26,923 nucleotides of DNA from Macrocybe gigantea (lineage: Eukaryota; Basidiomycota; Agaricomycetes; Agaricales; Callistosporiaceae). Below the pieces are notes generated by a model. That model was given only the letters and a program-made list of their open reading frames with translations, was not told where the DNA came from and ran no database searches. Position 1 is the stretch's first letter, and each line of letters starts with the position of its first letter. A program made the translations under genes and the position numbers. Location: NCBI GenBank assembly GCA_011319805.1, contig SJRY01000269.1:1-26923 (forward strand), given 5' to 3'. This document shows positions 1 to 9,618 of the stretch, piece after piece.

Positions 1-1413
1 CCTTGTCCAGTCGCAGGCCCTTCTCACCGAAGTACGGCTAGCGAAGTGGCCACCATGACATTTGCTCGTGAGGAATTAGGCATACCCGTCCCCAAAGTCT
101 TATCTTGGTCTTCGAGGGCAAACTCGCCTGAGAATCAAGTCGGAACTGAATATATTCTGATGGAAAAAATAAAGGCTGTGGGTGCGATTACCCGTTGGGA
201 TAACATCACAGAATCTACGGCCTGGCCTCTCATGATAGGTTTGTATGACCTCGAAGGCAAGCTGGCTCGTGTACGGTTCTCCTCCATCGGCAGCTTGTAC
301 TTCAAGGAAGATCTGGATACGTCACAAAAATCGCAAAGGCTCTTTTCTTCCGGATCAGAGACGGAGCAAGTCTTTCCGCGTGCAGCTGAGCGATACAGAA
401 TCGGTCCAATCGCGAATAGTAATTGGTATCGAAGCGAAGAAGTGAGATGAACTTGGATTTTGGACCTTGTGAGCACTCTCATGATTTACGGATTACATGA
501 TTCATTTGACTCTTCGGCAGGGATAATATGGGAGCCTTCTTAATGGCGTCTGCCAAAAATGAACGAGCCTGGATCGGACAGTTTGCTGCTGATAGCGACT
601 TGCGACGACACCCGTTGCAGCCAAGCAATCAGACCTACATCTTCGGGCTTTGGCCATGTACGAGTCTATCATACCATACATCGTTCCTCCCCCTTCATTC
701 GCAGAGCCTACTCTTTGGCACCCTGATATAAGTTTGTCAAAACATACTTATACCGGAGTCTGGTCCAACTGAAATCAGTGCTCTATCGACTGGCAGGGTG
801 CATTTGTCGGACCTTACTGCACACAGATTCTGTTCCCTCCCGCCTTCGCCTATGAAGGCGGCTTGATCGAGTTACCCTCAGCTTTTAATCCACCAGAACT
901 ACCACTGGACTTTAAGAGTCGATCACCCGAGGAGCGAGAAATGCTCGAGTTTCACCTAGGTTGGCCTTGCGACACCAGCTCTATGTATTCCTCATGTACG
1001 GAGACACGTTGCGTGTCGCAGCGTTAGCGATGCCTCATTGGGGGTCCCTCGCTGCACTGCCGTACTGGGCAGTCCGTTCGTGGAGCGACGGCTGGCATCA
1101 GGTCATGCTCCACCTTCTGAAGGTCAGAGATCTCTGGGGGCTCCATCGCCCCGCCTCAAGAATCATGTCCTATTGACCTCTCTCAGGAGGAACACATAGA
1201 GATAGCAGCATTGATAGAACGTTATCAGAAGTATGAAGCTGCAGTTGAGGCCCTTAAGGGGGCGCTCGGCGCAGTAGGGATGGCTGGGTGCCAGAACAAC
1301 ATTATACCAAGGCCAAAGAGATGTGCGAGCAAGCTAGGCTGATGTGGGACGAAGAGGCTATGGGTGGTCCTTTCCCGTTCCAGGACGGAATGTATTCCTT
1401 CTTTTTGTCGTAG
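1..1413 (+). pseudogene. AIM9/FMP29-like phosphotransferase (protein-kinase-like fold), 5' partial, multiply frameshifted
   Basis: The reading frame is already open at base 1 and begins inside the conserved ATP-lobe block (TASEVATM, then IPVPKVLSWSS and VGTEYILMEK). A GSLYFKEDL block follows. After a one-base shift near 445 there is a clean 52-bp intron at 469-520, which restores the GPW motif; then LMASAKNERAW. The catalytic-loop equivalent LWHPDISLS lies near 713-740 and the metal-binding equivalent IDWQGAF near 785-805. The C-terminal helix ends at the TAG at 1411-1413. Frame changes are needed near 445, 640, 745, 780, 957, 1160 and 1285. Family members are mitochondrial or cytosolic aminoglycoside-phosphotransferase-like kinases of unknown substrate, expanded in basidiomycetes. 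Between the breaks the motifs are undamaged, so the breaks may be sequence errors and not decay. The family call is recall of its motif order, with no search done. Confidence 0.72.
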
Positions 1414-2041
1414 TTGTTGTACAGTACAGTAACAATATATATAGCACATCCGATGCACACCAATACACTCTGCTCTCCTTGTTTTCACTGGGTGCCTGAC
1501 ACATTTCTTTTACGTGTGTAGCACTTGGATGGGTCGTCCAAGTTAGGAAATTTCCCTGTCATTTGCTCCAACAACGCTCAACGTCCACATCAGCAAAAAA
1601 GTCCATAACATTGTTTGACATTGTAAACAATGTATAATTCGGACAAATTTGTATAGTCATGTATGAGAATACAAGTTGTATAGCATTATAGTAGTCATCT
1701 TACAATGTAATACAATTTTATTTGGTGGGCTACAATTATAATCTGAGATTACAATGTTATGCAATTTTAATGACCACCTTACATTGTAATACAATTTTGC
1801 TACAATTTTATTTTCAGCATACAATTTTGTCTGCCAGTATGCAATGTAATACATGATTGTGTTTATAATAATATCAAGCATGCATTGTAATCCATGTTGT
1901 CTGGTATCCATAATGTCTTTGTTCATTAGCTTTCTTCAATGAATGACAAATAATATGTTCTGAATCACTCAGATATTCATTTAGCAAGAAAGTTGATTTT
2001 ATTGCTCAAGTATACAGGCACAAGAAAAAAAAAAAGGCTGT
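1414..2041. other. AT-rich intergenic region, no gene seen
   Basis: About 630 bp between the convergent ends of the phosphotransferase (+) and the GATA gene (-). It is much more AT-rich than its neighbours. It holds the repeated motif annotated at 1701-1900 and a run of 11-12 A at about 2025-2036, which lies just downstream of the GATA stop codon. The frames open here are short and have no recognisable content. It presumably carries the 3' ends of both genes. Confidence 0.6.
1701..1900. repeat. Five irregular copies of an AT-rich 20-bp motif
   Basis: Copies start at about 1701, 1750, 1780, 1840 and 1881. The first reads TACAATGTAATACAATTTTA; the others differ by a few bases, and spacing is irregular (49, 30, 60 and 41 bp). 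Shorter fragments (acaatttta) lie between them. The core attgtaat/attacaat is partly self-complementary. This could be the remnant of a small non-autonomous element or a diverged satellite; no terminal repeats or target duplication were identified. Confidence 0.5.
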
Positions 2042-3675
2042 CTACAAGGTGTTTTTGGTGGTGCGGAACCTATCGAGGCAAAGCGGGCGAGGACAGCGAT
2101 AGGTCCGCTCGTAGAGTCCGCACTTGTTGCAGACGATTTTGCCGAGGTTGAGCGTGGAGCGGCGCCATGCTGGCGCCTCGGTCGTGCGGCAATTGACGCA
2201 GCAGCGGCGGACGTATTGCGTCTGCTTCGCCGCGGCGTCGTCCGTGAACTGGATCGGACGGCTCGATCCGTCGAGCTGTTGGCGAGCGGAAGACGTGGGC
2301 GAGAAGGAGCCTACGCTGGACTTGGGGCCAGCGCCTCGCTATTGCTGTGGGACAGGAAAACAGGTGCGTAGGGCACCGAGGTCAACGCCGAGGCATTGCC
2401 GTACAGTGGGAAGGAGGGATGGTCGGAGGCCGCGAGGAGCGAGGAGGTCGCTGGTGGCAACACGTCATTGCCGTGCAATGGGACGGAGGGCGCGTACGAG
2501 GCCGAGAGCGACAACAAATCGTTGCCGTAGAACAAAGTCCGGGAGGAAACGGAGGCCCGTATCAATGCCTCGTCGTTGCCGTCGAGCGGGATGGAGGGAA
2601 GGTCGGAGACCGCGAGGAGCGAGGACGACGCACGGGGGCCCGGATGCAACGGCGAGCGGTTGCCGGAGAATGGAAGAGAATGAGCGCAGTCAGCTCGGAC
2701 TGGCAACGGGGGAAAAGCTGGACCATGGAAAAACGCTCGCCATTGTCGTAGAACGGAGGGAAGGCGAGCAGGGCGTGTACAAGGCCGTTGGCAACGCCTC
2801 GTCGTTGCTGTACAGCGCAAGCGAGTGCGCGTGGTCGGCTGGGAGGAGCGAGGAGGACGCGCTGGGTATTGGGGGTAATGGCGAGGTGTTGCTGTTGCCG
2901 TCGAGCATGAAGGAGGGTAGCGACGAGGCGTCGTCGTGGAGCGGCATCGACGACGAGAATTGCGCTAAGGAAAGCCGCTCGCTGTTGCCATAGAGTTGGA
3001 GGAAGGATGCGTACAGGGCTGCCCTGGGGTCGACGTAAGGCGGGATCAACGGCGGATGCGAAGCCAGTGGCACCATCTTGTCATTGCGGTGCAGTGGGAG
3101 AGAGGGCGCGTACAAGGCCGTTGGCAACGCCTCGTCGTTGCCGTACAGCGGAAGCGAAGGCGGGCAGTCGGCTAGGAAGAGGGAGGAGGGCTTGTAAGAC
3201 GTTGGGGGCAAGGGCGAGTCATTGCCGTCGCCGTCGAGCACGAAGGAAGACGCGTAGCGAGCCGAGGGCAGCGCCTCTGCGTTATCATAGAGCGGCAGCG
3301 AGTGCGCATAGGGGGCTGGAGACAACGTATGGCCGTTGTCGTGCAGCAGCATCAATGGCGAGCGCTCGCCGTTGCCGTCGACTGGGAGGAAGGACACGTG
3401 GGCGGCGGCAACACGTCGTTGCCATGGAGTGGAAAGGCGGGGACGGGGGCTGGCCGCAACGAGCCATCGTTGTCGTGGCCGCGGCTGTGGAGCGGAACAG
3501 AAGGAATGCACGGCGCTGGTACGAGCGACTCGCCAACGCCGTGGAATGCCAGGGAGGGAAGGAGGGCACTGGCGGCAACGAATCGTCGTTGCCGCCGAGT
3601 GTGAGGGAGGGGGCAGGGAGTTGGCGGGGGCGGGCGCTGGGGGGCGGCAGGGAAAGCGTTGGCGGGGGCGGGCAT
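2042..3675 (-). CDS. GATA-type zinc-finger protein with a repeat-rich N-terminal region (frameshifted)
   Basis: The C-terminal end has a GATA finger at about 2120-2200: CVNC, then APAWRRSTLNLGK, then CNKCGLYERTYRCPRP, and a stop at 2042. The spacing is C-x2-C-x19-C-x2-C. The loop is longer than the usual 17-18 residues but has the Trp-Arg-Arg and CNxCGLY signatures. GATA fingers bind (A/T)GATA(A/G) DNA in the nucleus. The rest, from an ATG at 3675, is about 450 residues of degenerate repeats of the form SLPLYGNDEALPTALYAP. It must be read through frame changes near 3400, 2760 and 2315. The finger frame joins upstream to a Ser/Pro-rich linker. The true start and any introns are uncertain. The long plus-strand frames here are shadows of the GC-rich repeat. 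Confidence 0.68.
2311..3600 (-). repeat. Degenerate coding minisatellite (17-22 residue units) in the GATA gene
   Basis: Read on the minus strand, roughly twenty units of about 50-66 bp encode a pattern of Leu-x-Leu-Tyr-Gly-Asn-Asp-x-x-Ala-Leu-Pro-x-x-x-Tyr-Ala-Pro. The DNA core ggcaacgcctcgtcgttg (plus strand) recurs nearly exactly around 2790 and 3130, with more diverged copies across the block. Array expansion, or slippage in sequencing it, could account for the frame changes inside it. Confidence 0.6.
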
Positions 3676-3921
3676 TGATGGGGGCGTTAGTTACTACGAC
3701 GAGCGACAAACTTGTTTCGCTTATCGGCGGCAGGATAGGATCGCCTTCGATCGCAGAGCTGGAAGCTGTTAGCCAACACTCAGGCGGGGGAAGACGACCG
3801 CAAAAGCCGCGTTGACCTCTGCGAACGGTGTGGCAAGTGGGGTGGACTGATCCTATTTTGTATCAAGAATGACTGTCGTCAGAAAGAAATCTCCGAATGA
3901 AAACAAAGTGCTCTACGTGTT

Positions 3922-6900
3922 TCAATTAAATGGTGCAAAGCCCTCTGCACCTTCAGCATCATCGTATTCGTCTTCTCCGTCCTCTGGTCCAAGTGCTCCG
4001 TCCTCGTCCTCGTCCTCATCCTTGTCCTCTTCATCCTCCTCATCGTCTGTGTTATCCTCGTCTTCTGCATCTGCGTCCTCTTCATTCTCGTCTTCTTGAC
4101 CTTCTTCGCCTTCATCCTCATCGATTTCATTCTCCTCATCTTGTTCTTCGACATCTTCACCTTCATCTTCTTGTATCGGTTCTTTGAATTATCTTAGAGA
4201 CATCTAGCTTCACAGAAAAAAGAAACACACCTTGTATAATGTTGCCTTTGTCGAAGGGCGCAACGCGGGACACTACCTCCAGATATTTCTCGCCAAGATC
4301 ACCGAGGGCGGCCCATATTGCTTGATGTCCGATAGCCCCACCGAAATAGCGCATCACCATATCCCGGTCGACGAAACTGTAAACGCAAATCAGCCGAATG
4401 CCAAGGTACGCAGACCATGACCTACATTCCAACATAATACCAATTCCAATCTTCGTGATCTTCTTTGGGTTGACGGGCGATAGATGGTCCCAAAAGTTCC
4501 GAAGTTCGTCCATGTGCAAATGCAGGCATCAAGTGCACTGCGCGTACTACGTCGTTGGGGTCGAGAAAGCCAAATGCGTCTGGGTCAGACCCGTACAGAA
4601 AGCCGACGCGAGGAAGACGCAGGGCCTTCCACCCGGAGCGGTGTCGCCGATCGCGGTCAAAGTTGCGCACGAACAAGACGTCCATCTTGTGAGGGACATC
4701 GTCTATTCCAAAGCGCTGAGCATAGAGATGGAATATGCTGATGACCCGCGCATAGGCGTATGGATGCGGGTCTCTCCCGACCTCCTCCGCGGCTTCGTGG
4801 GACAAGACCATCACGTCGGGATGTGTCCGCGGATTGATAGAGTCTTGATTTCGCCGCATGTCGTAGGTTGTATAATTGAATCGGACTACCTTGTGCATGT
4901 ATAGTCGGTTACGTTGGATGATTAATGACGCGTGGTCAGATTCTGAGAATTCGACCATGTCTCTAAATGAAGAGCCTTGCAAACGAGCGAGCAAGTGGTC
5001 TTTCAACCGTGGCAGGAAGTCCTGGTGTGGACTATTATTAGCAAGTCTTGCGAATGATATGCCGAGCGACACTTACCACCAGTGCGGGATCGTCCTTATT
5101 CTCCTGTAGCCACGAAAATATGGACACGTAGTTCTTCTTCGACTCTGACATGTGGTAATGTTGATCTGGAGGAGTGGGCGGCAGGGCCTCGGAGACCGTG
5201 AAAGGCAACGCGGCGGTGGCATAATCGTCGACAGCCGCCTCTCCGCGGGCATTTGCCATCTGGTGATTGTATCGTCGCTGCCACATATCCTCCAGAAATC
5301 GTGCGCGCTGCAGTTGTCTCGAGATTTGCCCTTCGAAACCATTGTTCTTGCTTGTGCGGGCGAAATACCGTTTGACTCGACGATGTTCCAGTTCGCCCTT
5401 GTATCAAGAATGAGTCGTAGGTAGATGTATCACAAAACAACACTGAACGTACCACTTGCGTCGAATAATTTTCTGTCGTTCCAAACAATTTGATGGCTTT
5501 GACATAGTCGCCCAACGCGTGAAACTTGTACGTCGTCAGGTTGAATCGCTTGCGGTTGACCTTGCCCGTTTTGCGACCGCGGTTAGATTGAGTGCCACCG
5601 CTTGCCTCCACCCGTGCGGCTGTGCGACGTCCTCGCGCTGCCTCCTCTTTAGGAAGTTCTCGTGTCTCGTAGCATTCACAGGTGGTCCTCTCGAATTTTC
5701 GGATGATACGCCCCACGGCCGTTGTTGTCGCCTCAAGGAAGCCGAGCGTTCTTTCGGTATGAAGCCGCAATTTCGCAATGGCGTGCCATGTCGACAGTGT
5801 GAACACCAGATCCAGGACCATTGAATTGTGCGGTTCGGGTAGTAAATCCTCCAATACAGGCATTGCGCACTGCTGAGAGTCAGCTCTGCCCGAAACAATT
5901 ATAGACCGTCCAACTTACCTGCAACATATCCTCGTAATCGCGGGCTGCCAGCTTTTTTAAACCCGAAATGTTGTTGCTGAAACGTCGAATGACATCGCGA
6001 CCAAATGTTGGTATGGCTCGATACCTGTTCAAGTTCAAACGTCAGTCTGGCATTAACTTTAAACCGAAATGAGACTTGCCGTCGATTCAATTTCTGTATG
6101 CAATCCCCCCCTTCAGCATACAGGATACGTAGCAGATGGGTGAACGTTGAACGCCAAACACCCAGTTCGAATTCGTGGAGGAAGTCGGGCTGAAACATGG
6201 AATAAAAGTTGACTCCGTGGTCGCGAGGCGTGCAGAGAATGCGTTCTACAACGAATTCAGTTCCTCAGACACACAGGCGATAGCTTAGGAGCTCACTCTG
6301 GTAGGAACCCAAGACTTGGGCCGGAGCACGTCTTCGACCCACGTCGAACTGACCAACCGTCCCAATTGGTATATAAATCGACGCGCGGTATCTATTGCAC
6401 CTCGCGATGCTCGTCGTCGACTCTGATCTTCTCGCGGCGACGTGCATCCAGTTTGGTCCCCATCAGCAGGATATTCTTCTTTGGGATGAAGCAGCGAGGG
6501 CAGGGGCAGGCCGCCATCGACCGGATGGTGGCCAAAAGAACTCTGATGTCGTGTCAATGACTGTTTGCACAGGACTTTTGAATATACTTACTTTTCTTTA
6601 TAATCGGCCGAGTAGGTGAAGAATCTGGGGAACAACCGCCTTGTAATGCCGTCGGCGCACTTGACGACGATTCCGTGCACGTAGGCATGCATGAAGTCCT
6701 CATCGAGCAGTAGCTCCCATACGGCATGCATGAGTTCACGGCGAAGGTGGGCAAGGGTTGCAGCTGATGCCGCAGCTTGCTTCCCGAGCTTCATGTATAT
6801 GTCTTGAACAGTATCTGGTAGCTGCAATAGAACAAATTTAACAAGACCAATCACATTCAATCAGGAGATCTTACCTGAGGGATATATGTGACATGTTCGA

Positions 6901-8292
6901 CGGAGAAAGTCGTAGGCTTTGAACGACTGTACTTTGACTGATTGCCGAATAACGCGTAGATGGGCCAGAGCGACGCGGTACCAAAGTTGGTGAGATGAGT
7001 CGAATCGGACCAGAGCATGATCGCGGCCATGGCTGTCTCTAAAGTACAGCCAGGTTCGCATGGTTGCGTCTGTATCTTCTCGTGCTCGGCGATGAAAGCG
7101 TCCGAGTTGTAGACTTCACTGAGTATTCGCTCGGGCGGGTTTTCAGGCGATGACTTCCAAAATTCCTTGAAGGGCGTGTAATGAAATGTCTTGGCTGCTG
7201 GTGATTCAAATGCGGATTTGATGACACCCGTCAGGCTCTGATGCCAGACTCCGTGGACTTCGAAAGTTGGGGCTTCGTCTTTGCTGGCATTTTTCGAACC
7301 TTCGACGGGCAAACGAACCTTGACCGACGATTTCTTGAATGGACTTCCTTGATAAAGCGAAGGATCATCCATGAATTTGTCCATGCATCCAGTTCACGTT
7401 TCGTGCTGAAATTGGAGGCAAAACCAGCCACCTCAAAGTCGGGCGCCAGGATGACGTCACGAACCAGTCGATCCGCTTCTTCAATCGATTTTTGCCCCGA
7501 TCCAGTACAGAACCAACGAATAAACCAAAAGACCGACGCGTTGCGAAAGGGAGCAAAGATGTCTTCAGCCCACCGGCATGTGATCAAGAAGGGCACGACC
7601 CACTTTGAGTGGACAGTATCGGGCTGGCTAATAGAGGGACGGGGGACATCGTAGAGGTCGTTTAGCTGTTGGTCAGCTTCGGGATCACCGGATGGATACG
7701 TGGTATAGACTTGATAGACGCCAAATTCATTGGGCTCTGTCTGAAATTCGATTGGATTGGAGGAGGGGGGATGGTGATGGAGGTGAAGTGTCTTCTTCCT
7801 CCTCGATGGGTTCGGGCTCCTTTGGTCTCAGTGGAGGAGGCATGTGCAGCAGGTGTACACGGTGAGGCATGAAATCATGATACCGGCGAGGAAAGGTTCG
7901 CTTCCTACCGGACCTGGTAGGAGGAGGCACAAATCCTTCTTTGACGCGTGCGGGCTGGGGTTCGGGTTCTTCGTCGACCTCCATGTTTTTGACCAAGTCT
8001 GGCACTTCTGCGACCTGTCCTCTAGTTAGCTGGCACGATGTTTACTTTAATGATCACATACTGATGGTTCCACTAGTGGAGACGGTTGATGTATCCTCAA
8101 CAGTTTTTCCTTCCTTTCCTCCCTTTTCTCTTTGATGCACTTGGCTCTTTCAATAACCAAGGCGGCCGCCTCACTTCTTGCGAGCTTGCATTTTTTGCGA
8201 TGAAGGGATAAACCCTGACTGCTCTTGCATTCTAAACGGCACGACTGACAGACGAAAGCCACCATGAGCAGGACAGGGATCCACCAGCGCAT
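3922..8292 (-). CDS. Plavaka-type DNA transposase (CACTA group), about nine short introns
   Basis: The start is ATG 8292, or the in-frame ATG 8265 just before a C2HC finger (C-x2-C-x12-H-x3-C) typical of these N-termini. Blocks in order: a Pro-rich linker; EPNEFGVYQVY; the APFRNASVFWFIRWF helix; the VKVRLPVEG core; LWSDSTHLTNFG (about 7000); CPCPRCFIPKKN, partly across a junction; FQPDFLHEFELGVW (about 6190); IPTFGRDVIRRF; LLPEPHNSMVLDL; KFHALGDYV; GELEHRRVKR; a region ending FVDRDMVMRYFGG; then a very acidic Asp/Glu tail and a stop at 3922. Introns with good signals: 8015-8061, 6822-6874, 6025-6079 (GC donor), 5870-5918, 5398-5452, 5022-5076, 4377-4425 and 4170-4230, plus one or two near 6540-6595 and 6240-6300. 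Single-base shifts occur near 7765 (poly-C), 7370 and 6230. It is nearly intact. Plavaka enzymes cut and paste elements in the nucleus through an RNase H-like DDE fold. Terminal inverted repeats were not found. Confidence 0.82.
6025..6079 (-). other. GC-AG intron in the Plavaka transposase gene
   Basis: The exon ends LNRR and the next begins YRAIPTFGRD, in frame. The boundary sequence reads cgacg|gcaagt ... gaacag|gtatcga on the minus strand, so the donor is GC. The rest of the donor (gcaagt) is otherwise consensus. All other introns inferred in this gene have GT donors. Confidence 0.6.
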
Positions 8293-8375
8293 TCCGATGG
8301 GGGATAGGTCAACGAAGGCAGCACATACAGCGAGAAGGCATCGAAGCTGTCATCGTAGAATCACGTGGGACCTCA

Positions 8376-8397
8376 GGCCTGGGGCGGGCCCCAGGCC
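8376..8397. repeat. Perfect 10-bp palindrome with 2-bp spacer upstream of the Plavaka gene
   Basis: GGCCTGGGGC, two bases, then GCCCCAGGCC. It lies about 85 bp upstream of the transposase start, inside the 316-bp gap 8293-8608. That gap shows no other recognisable feature. It could be a transposase or transcription-factor site, or a hairpin near an element end. No second copy was found on the far side of the transposase gene. Confidence 0.55.
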
Positions 8398-8608
8398 CGG
8401 ATGCAGATAAATCGGTATTATTGCTATGTAGGCGGGCTAATTACATCATAGATAGCATCAGAGTCTCGTCGCGGAGGAGGGATCATCAATTGTTGGGCCT
8501 TGATTACAAGCAAATAGTACATTGATTCAGCGACAGCACAACAACAGCGAAAGCAATTGGCAGCACAGAACTCGGCAGGAAACTTGAGGGACCAGGCAAT
8601 GGGTGGGA

Positions 8609-8935
8609 TCAATCTCTTGGAGGTACCCGACACACCAATCGACGACCCCCATGAGTGACAATCTTGAGAATTGGAAATTCAGGTACTTGTACGTCGTCAG
8701 GAATTACGATGGGAGGATCGGGCGAGGACTTTGTCGCGGATGGCAGGCGATTGTGAATTTCGTCGTTTAAAATGTCATTAATGACCCTAACACGCTCTTC
8801 AGTGAGAGAAACACGGTGGCGAGGGACGTACATCAATTCGTTGAGGCATCGTTGCATGGCCAAGATAACTCTGTTCCCACTGCGTATCAACGTCTCCTCA
8901 TCCAATTCCCGAACAGTCACCAACAGGGTTTCCAT
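8609..8935 (-). CDS. Hypothetical protein, about 108 aa
   Basis: Open from the ATG at 8935 to a stop at 8609; the frame is also open a little further upstream without an ATG. The product starts METLLVTVRELDEETL, with acidic and amphipathic helices, and ends in a Pro-rich segment and THGGRRLVCRVPPRD. No family is recognised. It runs in the same direction as the Plavaka gene, 316 bp upstream of it, so it could be a second ORF of that element or an unrelated gene. Further exons on the 3' side cannot be excluded. Confidence 0.35.
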   Translation of the reverse strand: METLLVTVRELDEETLIRSGNRVILAMQRCLNELMYVPRHRVSLTEERVRVINDILNDEIHNRLPSATKSSPDPPIVIPDDVQVPEFPILKIVTHGGRRLVCRVPPRD

Positions 8936-9156
8936 GTCGGATATCGTATTGGCGCTTGCGGTATTGCTCACTATAAGTCCCTGTCAATAGCGTATCCTAC
9001 ACTAATAATTCATTACAGTACGGACTTGTGTTTTTTTCTTTTGTTTCCCTCCTCCACATATCTGTTTGATATATTCTTTCAAATTGATTTTATTCTACAA
9101 CTGTATCTATAGTCTACGATGTATCTACGGACTATGTACGTCTACTACGGAGGCCA
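8936..9156. promoter_or_regulatory. Probable divergent promoter gap
   Basis: An AT- and pyrimidine-rich stretch between two divergent small ORFs, with a tract of T-rich sequence at about 9026-9065 and TATA-like strings around 9065-9115. Inferred only from position and composition. Confidence 0.25.
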
Positions 9157-9411
9157 ATGTCATCGATGGTAGTGGTAACGGGGCAGGAGCAAAAGCGTGG
9201 GAATGCGGACTTGTACGAGGACGGCAAGGCGATCATCCGATGCGCCATCATGAATCGAGATGAGAACGGGGTAGAAAGTCTTTTGGGGGAATTCATCGAG
9301 TTGACGACCAACGACATGTGCCAGGGTTGGGAAACAAAAGAGCAAAAAGACCAAAACGATCATCTGGTTACGGATTTGCATACTGAAGCTCGAAGGACCC
9401 GCGCTAAATGA
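9157..9411 (+). CDS. Hypothetical protein, 84 aa
   Basis: ATG 9157 to TGA 9411, a hydrophilic and charged product (MSSMVVVTGQEQKRGN at the start, ARRTRAK at the end). No domain is recognised. It lies 207 bp upstream of the DUF6698-type gene on the same strand, so it could be an upstream exon or a separate small gene, or it could be chance. The composition is compatible with coding, but nothing proves it. Confidence 0.28.
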   Translation: MSSMVVVTGQEQKRGNADLYEDGKAIIRCAIMNRDENGVESLLGEFIELTTNDMCQGWETKEQKDQNDHLVTDLHTEARRTRAK

Positions 9412-9618
9412 TTATAAGTGTACAATCGATCTTGGATATACACGACCGTAGAATAGACATCGACTAATATATTCCATGCTAAGAAAGGCGGCGTGCTTAG
9501 GGAGTCCCATCAACAGTCAGATGACAGCAGGCTTCTTATCAGCTGACATGCTTCGCAGAACGCGACTTTGGTGCCAGACGCTTTTCCAATTCCCCACAAT
9601 TTCCTTCGAACCATCACG

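Noticed and set aside
2124..3815. Long plus-strand frames rich in Arg and Gly
   Set aside because: GC-rich repeat DNA leaves all frames open; only the minus strand gives the GATA finger and the periodic peptide.
3869..4099. Plus-strand Ser-rich frame
   Set aside because: It is antisense to the Asp/Glu tail of the Plavaka transposase, which is in frame through a good intron.
8047..8292. MRWWIPVLLMVAF as a signal peptide or membrane anchor
   Set aside because: The in-frame ATG at 8265 gives the usual Plavaka N-terminus directly before the zinc finger, so the hydrophobic residues may not be translated.
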